A DNA stretch of 64,000 bases from Bradyrhizobium elkanii USDA 76 (GCF_023278185.1 NZ_CP066356.1:7928001-7992000), one strand, 5' to 3'. Shown: positions 50,837 through 60,920, numbered from the stretch's first letter. Numbers and translations are program-made. Notes: a model not told the origin generated them from the letters alone.

Positions 50837-53800
50837 TTAAGCGTCAGGCTCACGCCGGCGCTGACGCCCCAGTCGCCGCCCGCGGTGGTCGCCGCGGCGT
50901 TGCTGCGCAGCCGGCCGTTCTCGCTGGTGTAGCCGATGCCGAAGGCGAGCGCGCCCTGGCTGCGCCAGAGGCCGCCGCCCGCCGACGCGCTGACCTTGCC
51001 GGGACGGTCGTCATAGCGCAGCGATGCCGCGGCCATGCCGATCGCCGCGGCACGCCAGGCGTCCTGCCGCACCTCGCCGATCCGGCCGTTGAGCTGCTCG
51101 AACGCGCTGTTGAGCTGGTTGACGTTGACCGCATCGGTGCCGGCGACGCCGGCCGCCACGTTGCTGATCGTCACCGGCGCGCCGTTGCCGCTGTTCAGCG
51201 TCAACTTGTTGGTTGTGTTGCCGGAGCCATCGGTGTCGTAGCGGATCGAGCTCGAGGCGAGCGCCTGGAGCTGGCTGACATTGACCGCGTCGGTCGCAGC
51301 CGAGCCGGCGGCGACGTTGGTGACGCGGCGTTCGGCGCCGGACGAGCCGACCGACACTTCGCCGGTCGCAACGCCCGCGACGGTCTTGCCGACGACCGGC
51401 GTATAGGCCGCGTCGCTCAGATTGGCCGTGGTGGTGGCGTTGGCGCCGAGCGCCAGCGAGTTGGCCGCCGTCGCCTTGGCGCCGGCACCGATCGCGACCG
51501 AATTGTCGGCCGATGCGGCCGAGCCGTTGCCCATCGAGATCGCATTGGCGCCGCTCGCGACCGACTGCGGGCCGATCGCAACGCTCTCCGCGCCGGTCGC
51601 GATGGAATCCGCCGCGGTCGAATTGGCGTGGAAATACTTCACGCCGCCGCCGCCGGTCGAGATGTTGCTCACCGTGGTGTAGAGAGCGGCAAGCGAGGTG
51701 TTGGTGGCCCAGAGCTGCGAGCCGTTGATCGCGTCGGTCGAGGTCTGGGTGATCTGGCCCGCGGCCACGTTGGTGATGGTGCGCTCCGCACCGGCGCTGC
51801 CGACACTGACGGTCGAGGTCGGCGTCGTGCCGGCGAAGTTGTAGGTGGTGCCGCCGATCGAGGTGCTCGAAGTCGCGACCACAGTGGAGGTGGTCGAATT
51901 GGCACCGAGCGCGACGTCGCCGGCCTGCGCCGTCGCCTTGGCGTTCGGACCGAGCGCGACGCTGGTCGGGTTGGTGGTCTGGGATCCGGCGCCGATCGAC
52001 ACCGACTGGACGCCGCTCGCCTGTGCGCTGGTTCCGAACGCGATCGAATCGGCAAAGTTGGACACCGAATTCTGGCCGATCGCGATGCCGCCGGGCGCGG
52101 TCTGCGCCACGGTTGCGCCAAAGCCCATGCCGATGCCGTTGTCGCCATTGACCACGGTCGCAGGGCCAACCGCGACCGAATTGTTGCCGACCGCGAGCGA
52201 GTCGGCGAGCGTCGAGTTGGCGTGGAAGTATTTCGTCGTCGTGGTCGCGAACGATGTCAGCGCGCCGGTCAGCTGGCGCACGGTGACGGCGTCGCTGTCC
52301 TGGGTGCCGTCGGCGACGTTGGTGATCTGCCGATAGCTCGTCGCATTGCCGACCGACACCGCGCCGAGCAGCGCGAGATCGGTGGTGTTGTAGGGGATGA
52401 TGGTGCCGCCGATCGTGCCGGAAGCCGGCGCGAGCGCGCGGTTGGAAATCGACCCCGAGCCGAGCGCAACGCCATCCGCCACCGAGGCCTGGGTGTTGAA
52501 GCCGAGCGCCGTGGCATTCGCCGCCGTCGCCGACGCGGCAACGCCCGCCGCCATCGAGTTGACGCCAGTCGCGCCGTTGTTGTTGTAGTTGGCCTGCTGG
52601 GTGCCGCCGTCGTTGACGCCATAATAATGCGTCAGGCCATTGCTGACGACGGTCGAGAGGCTGTCGATCGCCGAGGTCGCGGCAAACAGCTGCGAGCCGT
52701 TGATCGCATCGGTCGAGCCGTTGCTGACCCGCCCCGCCGCGACATTGGTGATGGTGCGCTCATTGCCGACCGAGCCGACGCTGACCGTCGAGGTCGGGGT
52801 GGTGCCGGCGAAGCTGTAGGTATTGCCGCCGATGACGATGCTCGCGGTTTGAACCGCCGTGCCGGTCTGGCTGCCCGAGCCGAGCGCGATGTCGTTGGCG
52901 TTGGCGGCATTGGCGCCGTTGCCGATCGACACCGAGCCGCTGCCGGTCGCGGTCGACACCGGTCCGATCGCAACCGAATCGGTGCCCACCGCGGAGGAAT
53001 CCGCCAGCGTCGAATTGGCGTGGAAATATTTGATGCCGCCGCCGGTGTTGATGTTGTTGACGGTGGTGGCGAGGCCGTCGACCGCCTGGTTGGTGGCCCA
53101 GAGCTGCGAGCCGTTGATCGCATCCGTCGAAGAGTTGCTGATCCGGCCCGCCGCGACATTGGTGATGGTGCGCTCGGCGCCGAGCGCACCGACGCTGACG
53201 GTCGAGGTCGCCGTCGTCCCCGCGAAGCTGTAGGTGGTGCCGTTGATCACCGTGTTCGGCGTGTTGACGGCGGCAGCGGTGACGCTGCCGGAGCCGAGCG
53301 CGACATCGCCGGAGCTTGCCGCCGCCGTGGCGCCGTTGCCCAGTGCGATATTGCCGGCAAGGCCGGCGGCCCCTGCAGTGGAGCCATTGCCGAGCGCCAC
53401 GGAGCCCTGCCCGATCGCCTTGTTGTTGTTGCCGATCGCGACTGCGCCGTTGGCCTGGTTGGCGGCGGTGGCGGTGGCCGTGCCGTCACTATTGGCAATG
53501 TTGTTCGCGCCGCCGGTGAAGGCGCCGGTGCCGCTGGCATAGCTGGGATCGCCGATCGCCACGGCGCCGTTGCCAAAGGCGGTGTTGTTCGCGCCGATGG
53601 AGACGGCCTGACCGCCGGAGGCCGTCGAATTGGTGCCTACAGCAACCGCATTGGCGGCATTTGCGACGGCGCTGTTGCCAACCGCGATCGCGCTGGTGGC
53701 GCTGGCGGCCGACTGGAAGCCGACCGCGAGCGCATTCGCACCGCTGGCATTGGCGCTCACCCCGGTTGCGATCGAATTGACACCGGTCGAACTTGCATTG

Positions 53801-55239
53801 TTGCCGAGCGCGACACCGCCGGTCGCCGCATTGCCAACGACTGCACCCGATCCGATTGCGACCGAGCCGCCGGTGCTCAGCGCTTGCGCCTGATTGCCCA
53901 AGGCGACGCTGAAATCCGCCCCAGCCTTTGCGAGGTTGCCAGCCGCCACGGAGCTGGTGCCCGACGCGGCCGCCTGGCTGCCGGCGGCCACAGAGGTGGT
54001 GCCAGTGGCCTGGGCCCGTGTTCCGATCGCAGTTGCGTTGTCAGCCCCTCCGTTCGCGTTGATGCCCAAAGAGATCGCTTGAAAGCCGCTGGAGACCGAC
54101 CCACCGCCAATCGCCGTGCTGTTCGCTCCACTGGCCGTGGAGGCCTCGCCCAGAGCAAGGGCGTTGTTCTGGCTCGCGATCGCGCTCTGGCCCAAGGCGA
54201 CAGCATTCACGGCACTGGCGCTTGCGAGGTACCCCATGGATATGGCCCCCGTTCCCGACGCGGCCGCTCCGTTGCCAATCGCGGTGGACTGGTTGGCCGA
54301 CGCATTGGCCGACGTGCCGAAGGCGCTGGCCCCCGTGCCCGTCGCAGAAGCGGTCGAACCGACGCTGGTCGACCACGCCCCCGTGGCGGTAGAAGCGGTG
54401 CCGAGCGCAACCGCCTCGAACGTGAAGCCGGAGGGCGCGGTGCCGCTGGCATTGGCATTCGTGCCGATGGCGATTGGAGATCCACCGCCGGTTCCGGCGT
54501 TTGCTTTGGAGCCGACGCCGATCGCGGTACCCGAACCGTTTGGAGATGAGGCAGCGGACGACAATCCAATCGCGATCGAGGCCCCACCGGAAGCGCTCGC
54601 CGTCGAGCCCAGCGCCAAGGCTCCCGCGCCATTTGCAGTGCTGTTGACGCCGAAGGATGAGGAACCGTCCCCAGTGGAATGCGCATTGCCACCTATCGCG
54701 AGGGCGTTGGTGCCGGTCGCGTTGGCAAACACGCCCATGCCGATCGCATTGAGGCCGTTCACGGAGTTGGAGTAACCCACGATGATCGAACCATCGCCGG
54801 TTGCGCTGTTGGCATCTCCGACTGCAAGGGAGTTCTGGCCATTCGCAGTGGTGCCAGCGCCGATGGCGGTAGCATTGGCGCCCGCAGCGTGGGCGCCGCA
54901 ACCGAGAGCAGTGCTGCCTGCGGTTGCTGCGGTGGGATTGGTACAATTGGCGGGGTTGCTCAAAACCCCGTTGCCGATGGCAACCTGCGCGAACGCTGCC
55001 TGCGGGATCATGACTCCGGCTATCGCCAACATCGCGCCGACCGCCCCACCGACTCCGAGCGACCCAAGCCCCATCCTTTCCCGCTTCATGCCAAGCGTCC
55101 GGTGCGCCTGTCGCAGCACCGCCAGCAGCCGGCGCCGCAGCGAAGTGCTACCCGCATCGCCTGACGCGATCCAGCTCCGAACGAAGCCGTTGCGGCCCTG
55201 ACGCTTCAGCGATTTTGTTGAGTTGTGTGCGACAGCCAT
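50833..55239 (-). CDS. YadA-type trimeric autotransporter adhesin, 1468 aa
   Basis: Extended signal region (about 85 residues, ending MIPQAAFAQ), then a long head of YadA-like repeats: short words such as AIGxGAxAxGxNSxAxG appear about every 14 residues to about residue 700. Neck/stalk units with RITNVAAGRIS..STDAINGSQLWA follow; they recur several times through the C-terminal half. Last 75 residues form the YadA anchor (beta-barrel: SASAGGGLWRSQGALAFGIGYTSENGRLRS). Trimers span the outer membrane and bind surfaces. Start MAVAHNSTKS (55239) has AAGGGG. It is followed in the same operon by the ialB-like gene. Confidence 0.88.
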   Translation of the reverse strand: MAVAHNSTKSLKRQGRNGFVRSWIASGDAGSTSLRRRLLAVLRQAHRTLGMKRERMGLGSLGVGGAVGAMLAIAGVMIPQAAFAQVAIGNGVLSNPANCTNPTAATAGSTALGCGAHAAGANATAIGAGTTANGQNSLAVGDANSATGDGSIIVGYSNSVNGLNAIGMGVFANATGTNALAIGGNAHSTGDGSSSFGVNSTANGAGALALGSTASASGGASIAIGLSSAASSPNGSGTAIGVGSKANAGTGGGSPIAIGTNANASGTAPSGFTFEAVALGTASTATGAWSTSVGSTASATGTGASAFGTSANASANQSTAIGNGAAASGTGAISMGYLASASAVNAVALGQSAIASQNNALALGEASTASGANSTAIGGGSVSSGFQAISLGINANGGADNATAIGTRAQATGTTSVAAGSQAAASGTSSVAAGNLAKAGADFSVALGNQAQALSTGGSVAIGSGAVVGNAATGGVALGNNASSTGVNSIATGVSANASGANALAVGFQSAASATSAIAVGNSAVANAANAVAVGTNSTASGGQAVSIGANNTAFGNGAVAIGDPSYASGTGAFTGGANNIANSDGTATATAANQANGAVAIGNNNKAIGQGSVALGNGSTAGAAGLAGNIALGNGATAAASSGDVALGSGSVTAAAVNTPNTVINGTTYSFAGTTATSTVSVGALGAERTITNVAAGRISNSSTDAINGSQLWATNQAVDGLATTVNNINTGGGIKYFHANSTLADSSAVGTDSVAIGPVSTATGSGSVSIGNGANAANANDIALGSGSQTGTAVQTASIVIGGNTYSFAGTTPTSTVSVGSVGNERTITNVAAGRVSNGSTDAINGSQLFAATSAIDSLSTVVSNGLTHYYGVNDGGTQQANYNNNGATGVNSMAAGVAASATAANATALGFNTQASVADGVALGSGSISNRALAPASGTIGGTIIPYNTTDLALLGAVSVGNATSYRQITNVADGTQDSDAVTVRQLTGALTSFATTTTKYFHANSTLADSLAVGNNSVAVGPATVVNGDNGIGMGFGATVAQTAPGGIAIGQNSVSNFADSIAFGTSAQASGVQSVSIGAGSQTTNPTSVALGPNAKATAQAGDVALGANSTTSTVVATSSTSIGGTTYNFAGTTPTSTVSVGSAGAERTITNVAAGQITQTSTDAINGSQLWATNTSLAALYTTVSNISTGGGGVKYFHANSTAADSIATGAESVAIGPQSVASGANAISMGNGSAASADNSVAIGAGAKATAANSLALGANATTTANLSDAAYTPVVGKTVAGVATGEVSVGSSGAERRVTNVAAGSAATDAVNVSQLQALASSSIRYDTDGSGNTTNKLTLNSGNGAPVTISNVAAGVAGTDAVNVNQLNSAFEQLNGRIGEVRQDAWRAAAIGMAAASLRYDDRPGKVSASAGGGLWRSQGALAFGIGYTSENGRLRSNAAATTAGGDWGVSAGVSLTLN

Positions 55240-55328
55240 GGTGCGCCCCTTTCGCGACATCTTGAAAAGACGCCGGAGGCGACGCGCCATGGACCGGGCC
55301 GACGCGCGGGCCCGCCGGCCGCACGCGC

Positions 55329-55362
55329 AAAAAAATAACGATGATCGTACACACGATCATCG
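55329..55362 (-). terminator. Terminator-like hairpin in the adhesin leader
   Basis: CGATGATCGT and ACGATCATCG form a 10-bp perfect stem with a 4-base loop, and the minus strand continues TTATTTTTTT. It lies about 90 bases before the adhesin start and points into it. It could be an attenuator, or the end of a short upstream RNA. The rest of 55240-55576 holds only promoter sequence. Confidence 0.6.
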
Positions 55363-55576
55363 TCCCGTCCTGGCCAACGATGTGTCGAATTCAACGAGCG
55401 CGATCTTGCCACCCAGCGCTCGCCCGACTGCCCCATCAATGTGCCCCGAGTCGTCATAAACGAAAATGATAGACACATATTTGACAACGTCACTCAGCAG
55501 GCCGTCCAAATAACGCGCAGATCGTCTCACAAGTTGAATGATTTGCTCGATTCACCGTGAGTTGTTTGCGCTCATC

Positions 55577-56629
55577 TCAACCGGTAGTTGATCGACGGCG
55601 CATGCGTTCGCGCATCTCGCGCGGGCTGACGCCGAATTCGCGGCGGAAGGCGCGGGTGAAATCGGACGCCAGCTTGAAGCCGTGGCGATAGGCGATCTCC
55701 TGCACCTGCCTGCCGGTGGACGAGACAAGTTCTGCATGTGCCGCGCGCAGCCGCTTGCGCAGGATGTAGCCGGCAACGCCGCCGACGCTCTCGAATGCAC
55801 GGTAGAGGGCAGAACGCGAGATCCGCAATTGCTGCGCGATGCGGTCCGGCGTCAGGTCGAAGTCGGCGAGATGCGACTCTATATAGAGACGCGCACGCTC
55901 GAACAGCACCGACTCGATCGCGCCGCGCGCCTGCTCCAGCCGATCCGAGGAGAGCTGGATGCACGCGGCGATCATCTGCGCGGTCGCCCGCCCCGCCTGC
56001 CTCAACTCCTCCGAGGACATGAGGGTGATGCGCGTTTCGAGCCGGTCGAGGTAATCGGCCAGCAATTCGATCAGATTGCCTTCGAGTAGAATATTGCAGA
56101 CACCGTCGAGCTGATCGGCCACATCAGCGAACGACTGGCGCGGCAAGCCCAGCACCAGGCCGTCATAGTCCGTGATGCTGCCGCGGAAATCCTGGTCGAG
56201 CGAAATCAGGAACATGGCGCCCGGCCCGGCGTGAATCCGCCGCTCTGCGGTCTCGAAGCGGGCTTCTCCGGAGCGCACCCGGTACAACCACCAGATATCG
56301 ACGGGCGTGCCATGCGACGGCTTGACGACACGGGCGAATGATTGCGCGGCGAATCGCCCCGACGTGAAGACGACATCGGCCATGTTGCAGGTCAGGTACT
56401 CCACCAGGAACCCGTGCGCAGGGCCATGACCTTCCGGTGGCGCAACGTCGACCAGCGAAGCCATCCGCGTTTTCCAGACCTCGAACTGCTCCGAGGGCGG
56501 ATAGTATCGTGTCGAGAACAGCCGCGGCGGTGCGGGGGTTATATCCCTGATGTTCCGCGGCTCGCGCGGCAAGGGAACGTGTTCCAGGAGCTGCGCTGCG
56601 TGTGCCGGCGTCTTGTCGTCTGGTTGCAT
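55577..56629 (-). CDS. AraC family transcriptional regulator, 350 aa
   Basis: N-terminal AraC_binding_2-type domain (YYPPSEQFEVWKTRMASLVDV, then IDYLTCNMADVVFTSG-like segment) and C-terminal tandem helix-turn-helix: DRIAQQLRISRSALYRAFESVGG and VQEIAYRHGFKLASDFTRAFRREFGVSPREMR. Length 350 is usual for this branch, which regulates catabolic or stress operons. It is divergent-free: the adhesin gene lies downstream on the same strand, 338 bp away with its own promoter region. Confidence 0.88.
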   Translation of the reverse strand: MQPDDKTPAHAAQLLEHVPLPREPRNIRDITPAPPRLFSTRYYPPSEQFEVWKTRMASLVDVAPPEGHGPAHGFLVEYLTCNMADVVFTSGRFAAQSFARVVKPSHGTPVDIWWLYRVRSGEARFETAERRIHAGPGAMFLISLDQDFRGSITDYDGLVLGLPRQSFADVADQLDGVCNILLEGNLIELLADYLDRLETRITLMSSEELRQAGRATAQMIAACIQLSSDRLEQARGAIESVLFERARLYIESHLADFDLTPDRIAQQLRISRSALYRAFESVGGVAGYILRKRLRAAHAELVSSTGRQVQEIAYRHGFKLASDFTRAFRREFGVSPREMRERMRRRSTTG

Positions 56630-57376
56630 GTACTTTCGTGCCCCGTTGGCGCGAACGACGAACGTTGGCTCAACGGAAGCGCATTCCCAAGGTTGCGTCG
56701 CCGGCCGCTCACAGACAGGCGAATTTCGGGGAGACTAAAGAGGCATTTCGGGATGCGGACACCGACGGCTTACGCCGGCCGCTCCCGATAGGGTTGACGC
56801 AGGTTCCTCTGGCAGTCGTGCTCGCACATGGCGTTCATCATTGTCGCGTCATTGCCGTGTCCGGCTCGGATGCTCCGTCACGAGCAGGCTCGACTGATCT
56901 AGAGAACAATCTGCGCGAGAACCAGAGGGGCGGCAACGCGCGGCGTGCAGAAATCCAAAATTGCGTTCATGCGATGCGATCGGGCAACGCATCATCGCGG
57001 AGTCTTCAGAAAATTTTCTCGATCTCCGCGGCTGGACGAAACGCATGTCGCTGCAACGGCGCGACCTAAGCACGGTAGATGACATATCGAGAATCCCGCG
57101 CATGATCGCATTGCGAACGCTCTTGCCCAATCATGCGGCAATCCACTGCGTGCGACGTGAATGCAATCCGTACGAATCGAACACGCGCGCGAGGCGTACA
57201 TGCGCGCGCACGCTGCGCCATTCACATGTGAGCGTCGAGATGACGAAAGTCACAAGTGCCCGTCGAATTTTTCGGCGAGCACAGCGCGCTGAGCAAAGCG
57301 ATGCGTCCCAGGCGGCTCGCGCCGTCCCGCGAGATCATGCCGAGCGCAACGCGAGAGAAAACCGTTCCGCTGTTGC
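56630..57376. other. Gene-free stretch
   Basis: About 750 bp without a convincing gene. Several open frames over 80 codons exist on both strands but have Arg-rich, low-complexity-like translations and no ribosome sites. Base composition is somewhat less GC-rich than the flanks. I see no repeat, tRNA or strong hairpin here. Confidence 0.4.
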
Positions 57377-58291
57377 TCAAGCCTGCACGCGTGCGGACTT
57401 CCTGTAATCAGCGGTTTCGGCGCGCAGCAGATCGCAGAATTGAAGTGCAAGGCGGCTTCGCGGCCGCTGCGAAGGAAGCAGCAACATGGTGGCGATCTCC
57501 AGCCGTGGCACGAACGGCTTGAGTACGATTCTGGAGCTTGCAAAGTCCCGGGCCACGATCGGGTCGACGATCGAAAAACCCAGTCCCTGTGCAACCAGGG
57601 CACAACGCTGCATGCTGTACTGGATCTCCGCGACCGTCTTGATCTCGACCTTGGCCTCATCGAGGATGCGTTCAAAACGGGATCGATGCGGTGCGCTCGG
57701 GGAAGCTGCGATCATGGGCTCTCCTCGCAGATCTTGCGCCACGATCGATCGCTTCGAGCGCAACCGGTGCTGGCGGGGCAGGACGCAGACCGCCTCCGTT
57801 GTCATGAGGAGCTCGTCGTCGACCGCGGCAAACCCCGCCTGCGGCCGCGCCAGTCCGACGTCGCATTGTCCCGACGCCACCAGACTCCAGACGCGCTCGG
57901 GGCTGTGGACAGCCACGGATACGACGATGTCGGGATTCTGCCGCAGGAAGCTGCTGACGATCCGCGGCATCAACGAATAGGTGAACGCCGGAAGACATGC
58001 GATCCTGAGCGTCCCGCTGCCGCGCTCGCGAATGCCCCGCGCGGCGCGCGCCAGATACTCGAGGCCGGCCTGGTTTCTCTCGACCTCGCGCAGGAATATC
58101 TCGCCTTCCGGCGTCAGCGTGACGCCGCCTCGCCCGCGTTCGAACAACGCAAAACCGATCTCGCGCTCGAGACGTGCGATCGCGCGGCTGATGAAAGGCT
58201 GCCCCACCCGAAGGCTCAAGGCGGCCTTGGTGATTCCGTTGTGGCGCACGACCTCTCGAAACAGGTCGACATGTCTTGGATTGAGCGGCAT
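57377..58291 (-). CDS. LysR family transcriptional regulator, 304 aa
   Basis: Winged helix MPLNPRHVDLFREVVRHNGITKAALSLRVGQPFISRAIARLE, then effector domain from about residue 90 (GTLRIACLPAFTYSLMPRIVSSF). Start ATG 58291; two codons of TTG/GTC could extend it to 58297. Divergent from the GNAT gene, with 68 bp between, so it is the likely regulator of that gene. Third-position GC is typical of the genome. Confidence 0.88.
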   Translation of the reverse strand: MPLNPRHVDLFREVVRHNGITKAALSLRVGQPFISRAIARLEREIGFALFERGRGGVTLTPEGEIFLREVERNQAGLEYLARAARGIRERGSGTLRIACLPAFTYSLMPRIVSSFLRQNPDIVVSVAVHSPERVWSLVASGQCDVGLARPQAGFAAVDDELLMTTEAVCVLPRQHRLRSKRSIVAQDLRGEPMIAASPSAPHRSRFERILDEAKVEIKTVAEIQYSMQRCALVAQGLGFSIVDPIVARDFASSRIVLKPFVPRLEIATMLLLPSQRPRSRLALQFCDLLRAETADYRKSARVQA

Positions 58292-58359
58292 GACCAATTT
58301 GCATATGAACTGGCGTTCCGGTCATTTGACGGCATGCCCATCGGGTGCGTCAATAGGGC

Positions 58360-58977
58360 ATGCACCCGTCGAGCAACCATGCAAGCTTCGCCACCGACCT
58401 TATCCTGTTGACCAGGATCACCGGCGCGGAGTCTTCGCGCGCACGGCAGCTTCGCGAGGCGGCCATGTTGCGGCGGCTCGATCGCGGCACATCTGACCGG
58501 CCGAATACCGCATGCCTGGCGGCGGCACGGGACCAGGTCGACACCGCGGCCGCGTTCGCAATCGAGGCCGCGGGATCGGGAGACCTTCTCGGCGTTTCAG
58601 GGTTCGGCGCGATCGACCGGCACGAGAAGCGGGCTACGTTCGCCCCCATCTGGACCATCGGACGACTGAACGAGGCCGTGCTCGTCAGTCACGTTGCACA
58701 TCTCATGACGCGGTATGCGTTCGAGGCGCTCGAGGTCGAGCGGGTCGAGTTGCATCTGGACTGGCGCCTGAGACGCATGCGTGATCTCTACGTCGACCTC
58801 GGCTTCCGCTGCGAAGGAAGGCTTCGCGCATATTTCGCAGCCGATGAAGATCCGTCCGGCGATGCTGCGGTCCTGAGCATGGTTCGCTCCGAATGGCCCT
58901 CCGTTGTGCGTCGACAGCGCGCGGTTCTCGCCGGCGAAACCTGGCGCTACCGGCTTCCGTCCGACCGCCCTCCATAG
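58360..58977 (+). CDS. GNAT family N-acetyltransferase (RimJ/RimL-like), 205 aa
   Basis: A RimJ/RimL-type layout: LLGVSGFGAIDRHEKRATFAPIWTIG, then MTRYAFEALEVERVELHLDWRLRRMRDLYVDLGFRCEGRLRAYF, where the last part matches the acetyl-CoA-binding and substrate strands seen in that family. The canonical Q/R-x-x-G-x-G/A loop is not obvious, so activity is uncertain. N-terminal 40 residues are variable. Divergent from LysR. Confidence 0.7.
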   Translation: MHPSSNHASFATDLILLTRITGAESSRARQLREAAMLRRLDRGTSDRPNTACLAAARDQVDTAAAFAIEAAGSGDLLGVSGFGAIDRHEKRATFAPIWTIGRLNEAVLVSHVAHLMTRYAFEALEVERVELHLDWRLRRMRDLYVDLGFRCEGRLRAYFAADEDPSGDAAVLSMVRSEWPSVVRRQRAVLAGETWRYRLPSDRPP

Positions 58978-59214
58978 CGGCGGCAAAGCTCGGACAGAAC
59001 GATGTCACGCGAATGCGGGCGTATGACTCAACGGTCAAGGCACCCACTCAGTGTCGTCGCGGGTGATGACATCGCGCTGTTTGGCAGGTTGAACGGAAAC
59101 CACGACTTCGTCGTTGTGAAGCGTGGCTTGCCGAGCCGTAGCTCGCGGCCGCAGGCCCGCCTCCGCCCGTTGGGCTTCGGCGCGGCATCCTTCTCTCGCT
59201 GCGCGAGCGAAGGA

Positions 59215-59289
59215 TGGTGGGTGCGACAGGGATCGAACCTGTGACCCCTACCATGTCAAGGTAGTGCTCTCCCGCTGAGCTACGCACCC
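59215..59289 (-). tRNA. tRNA-Val (anticodon GAC)
   Basis: The minus strand folds into a cloverleaf: acceptor GGGTGCG/CGCACCC, D-arm GCTC..GAGC, anticodon arm CTACC-TTGACAT-GGTAG, T-arm with GGTTCGATCC, and encoded CCA at the 3' end. Anticodon GAC reads Val codons GUC/GUU. 75 bases including CCA. Confidence 0.95.
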
Positions 59290-59367
59290 AAAGCGAATTT
59301 GGATCGGGTCCCTATAACGGACGGCGGCGGGGCAGGCAAGGATACAAAGTGAAGGTTTTTTGGCGAA

Positions 59368-59727
59368 TCAGGCCGCCAGCAACTTGTTCACTTCGCTAAC
59401 CAATTCCCTGAGGTGCACGGGCTTGGCCAGCACCTTGGCGTTTTTCGGCGCCTCCGAATCGGAATTGAGGGCCACCGCGGCGAAGCCGGTGATGAACATG
59501 ATCTTGATATCGGGATCGAGTTCCGAGGCCCGGCGCGCCAGCTCGATGCCGTCCATCTCGGGCATCACGATGTCGGTGAGCAGCATTTCGAACGGCTCCT
59601 CGCGCAGCCGCTGGTAGGCCGACATGCCGTTGTCGTGCGGCGAGACCTTGAAACCCGCGTTTTCGAGCGCCTTGACCAGGAAGCGGCGCATATCGGTGTC
59701 GTCTTCGGCGAGAAGTATTTTCGGCAT
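59368..59727 (-). CDS. cpdR: Cell-cycle response regulator CpdR, 119 aa
   Basis: Stand-alone receiver: LLAEDDTDMRRFLVKALENAGF with the acidic pair, phosphoacceptor Asp in LLTDIVMPEMDGIELARRASELDPDIKIMFITGFAAVAL, and conserved Lys in LAKPVHLRELV. The whole sequence is highly similar in order and length to CpdR, which in Caulobacter and rhizobia directs ClpXP-dependent turnover of CtrA when unphosphorylated. It ends in Leu-Leu-Ala-Ala. Two GANTC sites lie within 18 bases upstream of the start. Confidence 0.9.
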   Translation of the reverse strand: MPKILLAEDDTDMRRFLVKALENAGFKVSPHDNGMSAYQRLREEPFEMLLTDIVMPEMDGIELARRASELDPDIKIMFITGFAAVALNSDSEAPKNAKVLAKPVHLRELVSEVNKLLAA

Positions 59728-60032
59728 GGCAGGAATCGTCGAATCCGGCTTGAGGAGCAGTCCGAACAGTTAGCCCGACAGACGGTAAATTTCGGGTGAA
59801 ATTTGCGTCAAGCCAGCGGCAAATGCGCGCCACCCATTTGTGGACTGAACCGGACATCGAATCAACCAGGTGCCGCTTCCACTGCTTTTAAGACGCGTTC
59901 CAGCTGAAACCACGCTCTTTTCACTTGGCAGAATGATCGCGATTACCGACAATGTGTGCCCATAAATCTCCGCTTTTCCGGCACACTCAGTTGTTGCGGG
60001 GCGAGGCGGACGCAAGGGACGGCGCCAAGGGA
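59728..60032. other. cpdR/N-formylglutamate amidohydrolase divergent spacer
   Basis: Shared promoter region. Contains GANTC (CcrM-type methylation) sites at 59733, 59741 and 59859. No gene or repeat seen. Confidence 0.4.
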
Positions 60033-60920
60033 ATGACCGAATTTGCTGGCGAGTTGTCGCCCCCGTTCGAGATCGTTGAGCCGCAGGCCTGGCGCGCGCC
60101 GATCATCTTCAATTCCCCGCATTCGGGCTCGATCTATCCGGCCGAATTCCTCGAGGCGTCGCGAATCGATGTGGTGTCGCTGCGCCGCTCCGAAGATTCC
60201 TTCATGGACGAGCTGATCGCGGGCCTCAGCGATCGCGGCTTTCCGATCGTACGGGTCAATTTCCCGCGCTCCTATGTCGACGTGAACCGAGAGCCCTACG
60301 AGCTCGACCCGCGGATGTTCACCGGGCGGCTGCCGAGCTTCGCCAATACGCGCTCGATGCGGGTGGCCGGCGGCCTCGGCACCATCCCGCGCGTGGTCGG
60401 CGACGGCCAGGAGATCTATCGCGAGCGGCTCGACGTGGACGAGGCACTACGCCGGATCGAGGTGCTCTACAAGCCCTATCACCGCGCGCTGCGCCGGCTG
60501 ATCAACAAGGCGCACCAGGCGTTCGGCGCGGTGATCGTGGTCGACTGCCACTCGATGCCTTCGGTCGGCGTGTCGCGCGACGAGCCGCGCCGGCCCGACA
60601 TCGTGATCGGCGACCGCTACGGCACGAGCTGCGCGCCGCTGTTGCCCGACCTCGTCGAGGAGATCATGAGCTCGCTCGGCTATTCGATCGGCCGCAACAA
60701 GCCCTATGCCGGCGGCTTCATCACCGAGCATTACGGCAACCCGGCGAGCGGCCTGCACACCGTGCAGATCGAGCTCAACCGCGCGGTCTATATGGATGAG
60801 CGGCGCCGCGAGCGCGGGCCGCGCTTCGGGCAGATGGCCGCAGACTTCGCCACCCTGGCGGATGCGCTGGCGAAAATCCCGTTCGGCGATCTCGGCCCGT
60901 TCCAGGCGGCTGCGGAGTAA
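60033..60920 (+). CDS. N-formylglutamate amidohydrolase, 295 aa
   Basis: FGase family (Zn-dependent peptidase-like fold): FNSPHSGSIYPAEFLEAS with the metal His, later VDCHSMPSVG with a second His, and ITEHYGNPASGLHTVQIELNR. It deformylates N-formylglutamate in histidine breakdown; stand-alone versions next to cpdR are common in Rhizobiales, and their true substrate is uncertain as no hut genes are near. Start MTEFAGEL (60033) is a typical start; an ATG at 59952 would add 27 weak residues. Confidence 0.88.
   Translation: MTEFAGELSPPFEIVEPQAWRAPIIFNSPHSGSIYPAEFLEASRIDVVSLRRSEDSFMDELIAGLSDRGFPIVRVNFPRSYVDVNREPYELDPRMFTGRLPSFANTRSMRVAGGLGTIPRVVGDGQEIYRERLDVDEALRRIEVLYKPYHRALRRLINKAHQAFGAVIVVDCHSMPSVGVSRDEPRRPDIVIGDRYGTSCAPLLPDLVEEIMSSLGYSIGRNKPYAGGFITEHYGNPASGLHTVQIELNRAVYMDERRRERGPRFGQMAADFATLADALAKIPFGDLGPFQAAAE

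Noticed and set aside
51628..54549. 973-codon plus-strand frame
   Set aside because: Antisense to the trimeric autotransporter; it is Arg/Ala/Asp/Gly-rich and mirrors the head repeats.
50833..55239. Repetitive region read as a CRISPR or tandem repeat array
   Set aside because: The short repeats encode the YadA head pattern in one frame across 700 residues.
56961..57407. 148-codon plus-strand frame in the gap before LysR
   Set aside because: Arg-rich translation with no motif and overlap with the LysR end; low coding signal.
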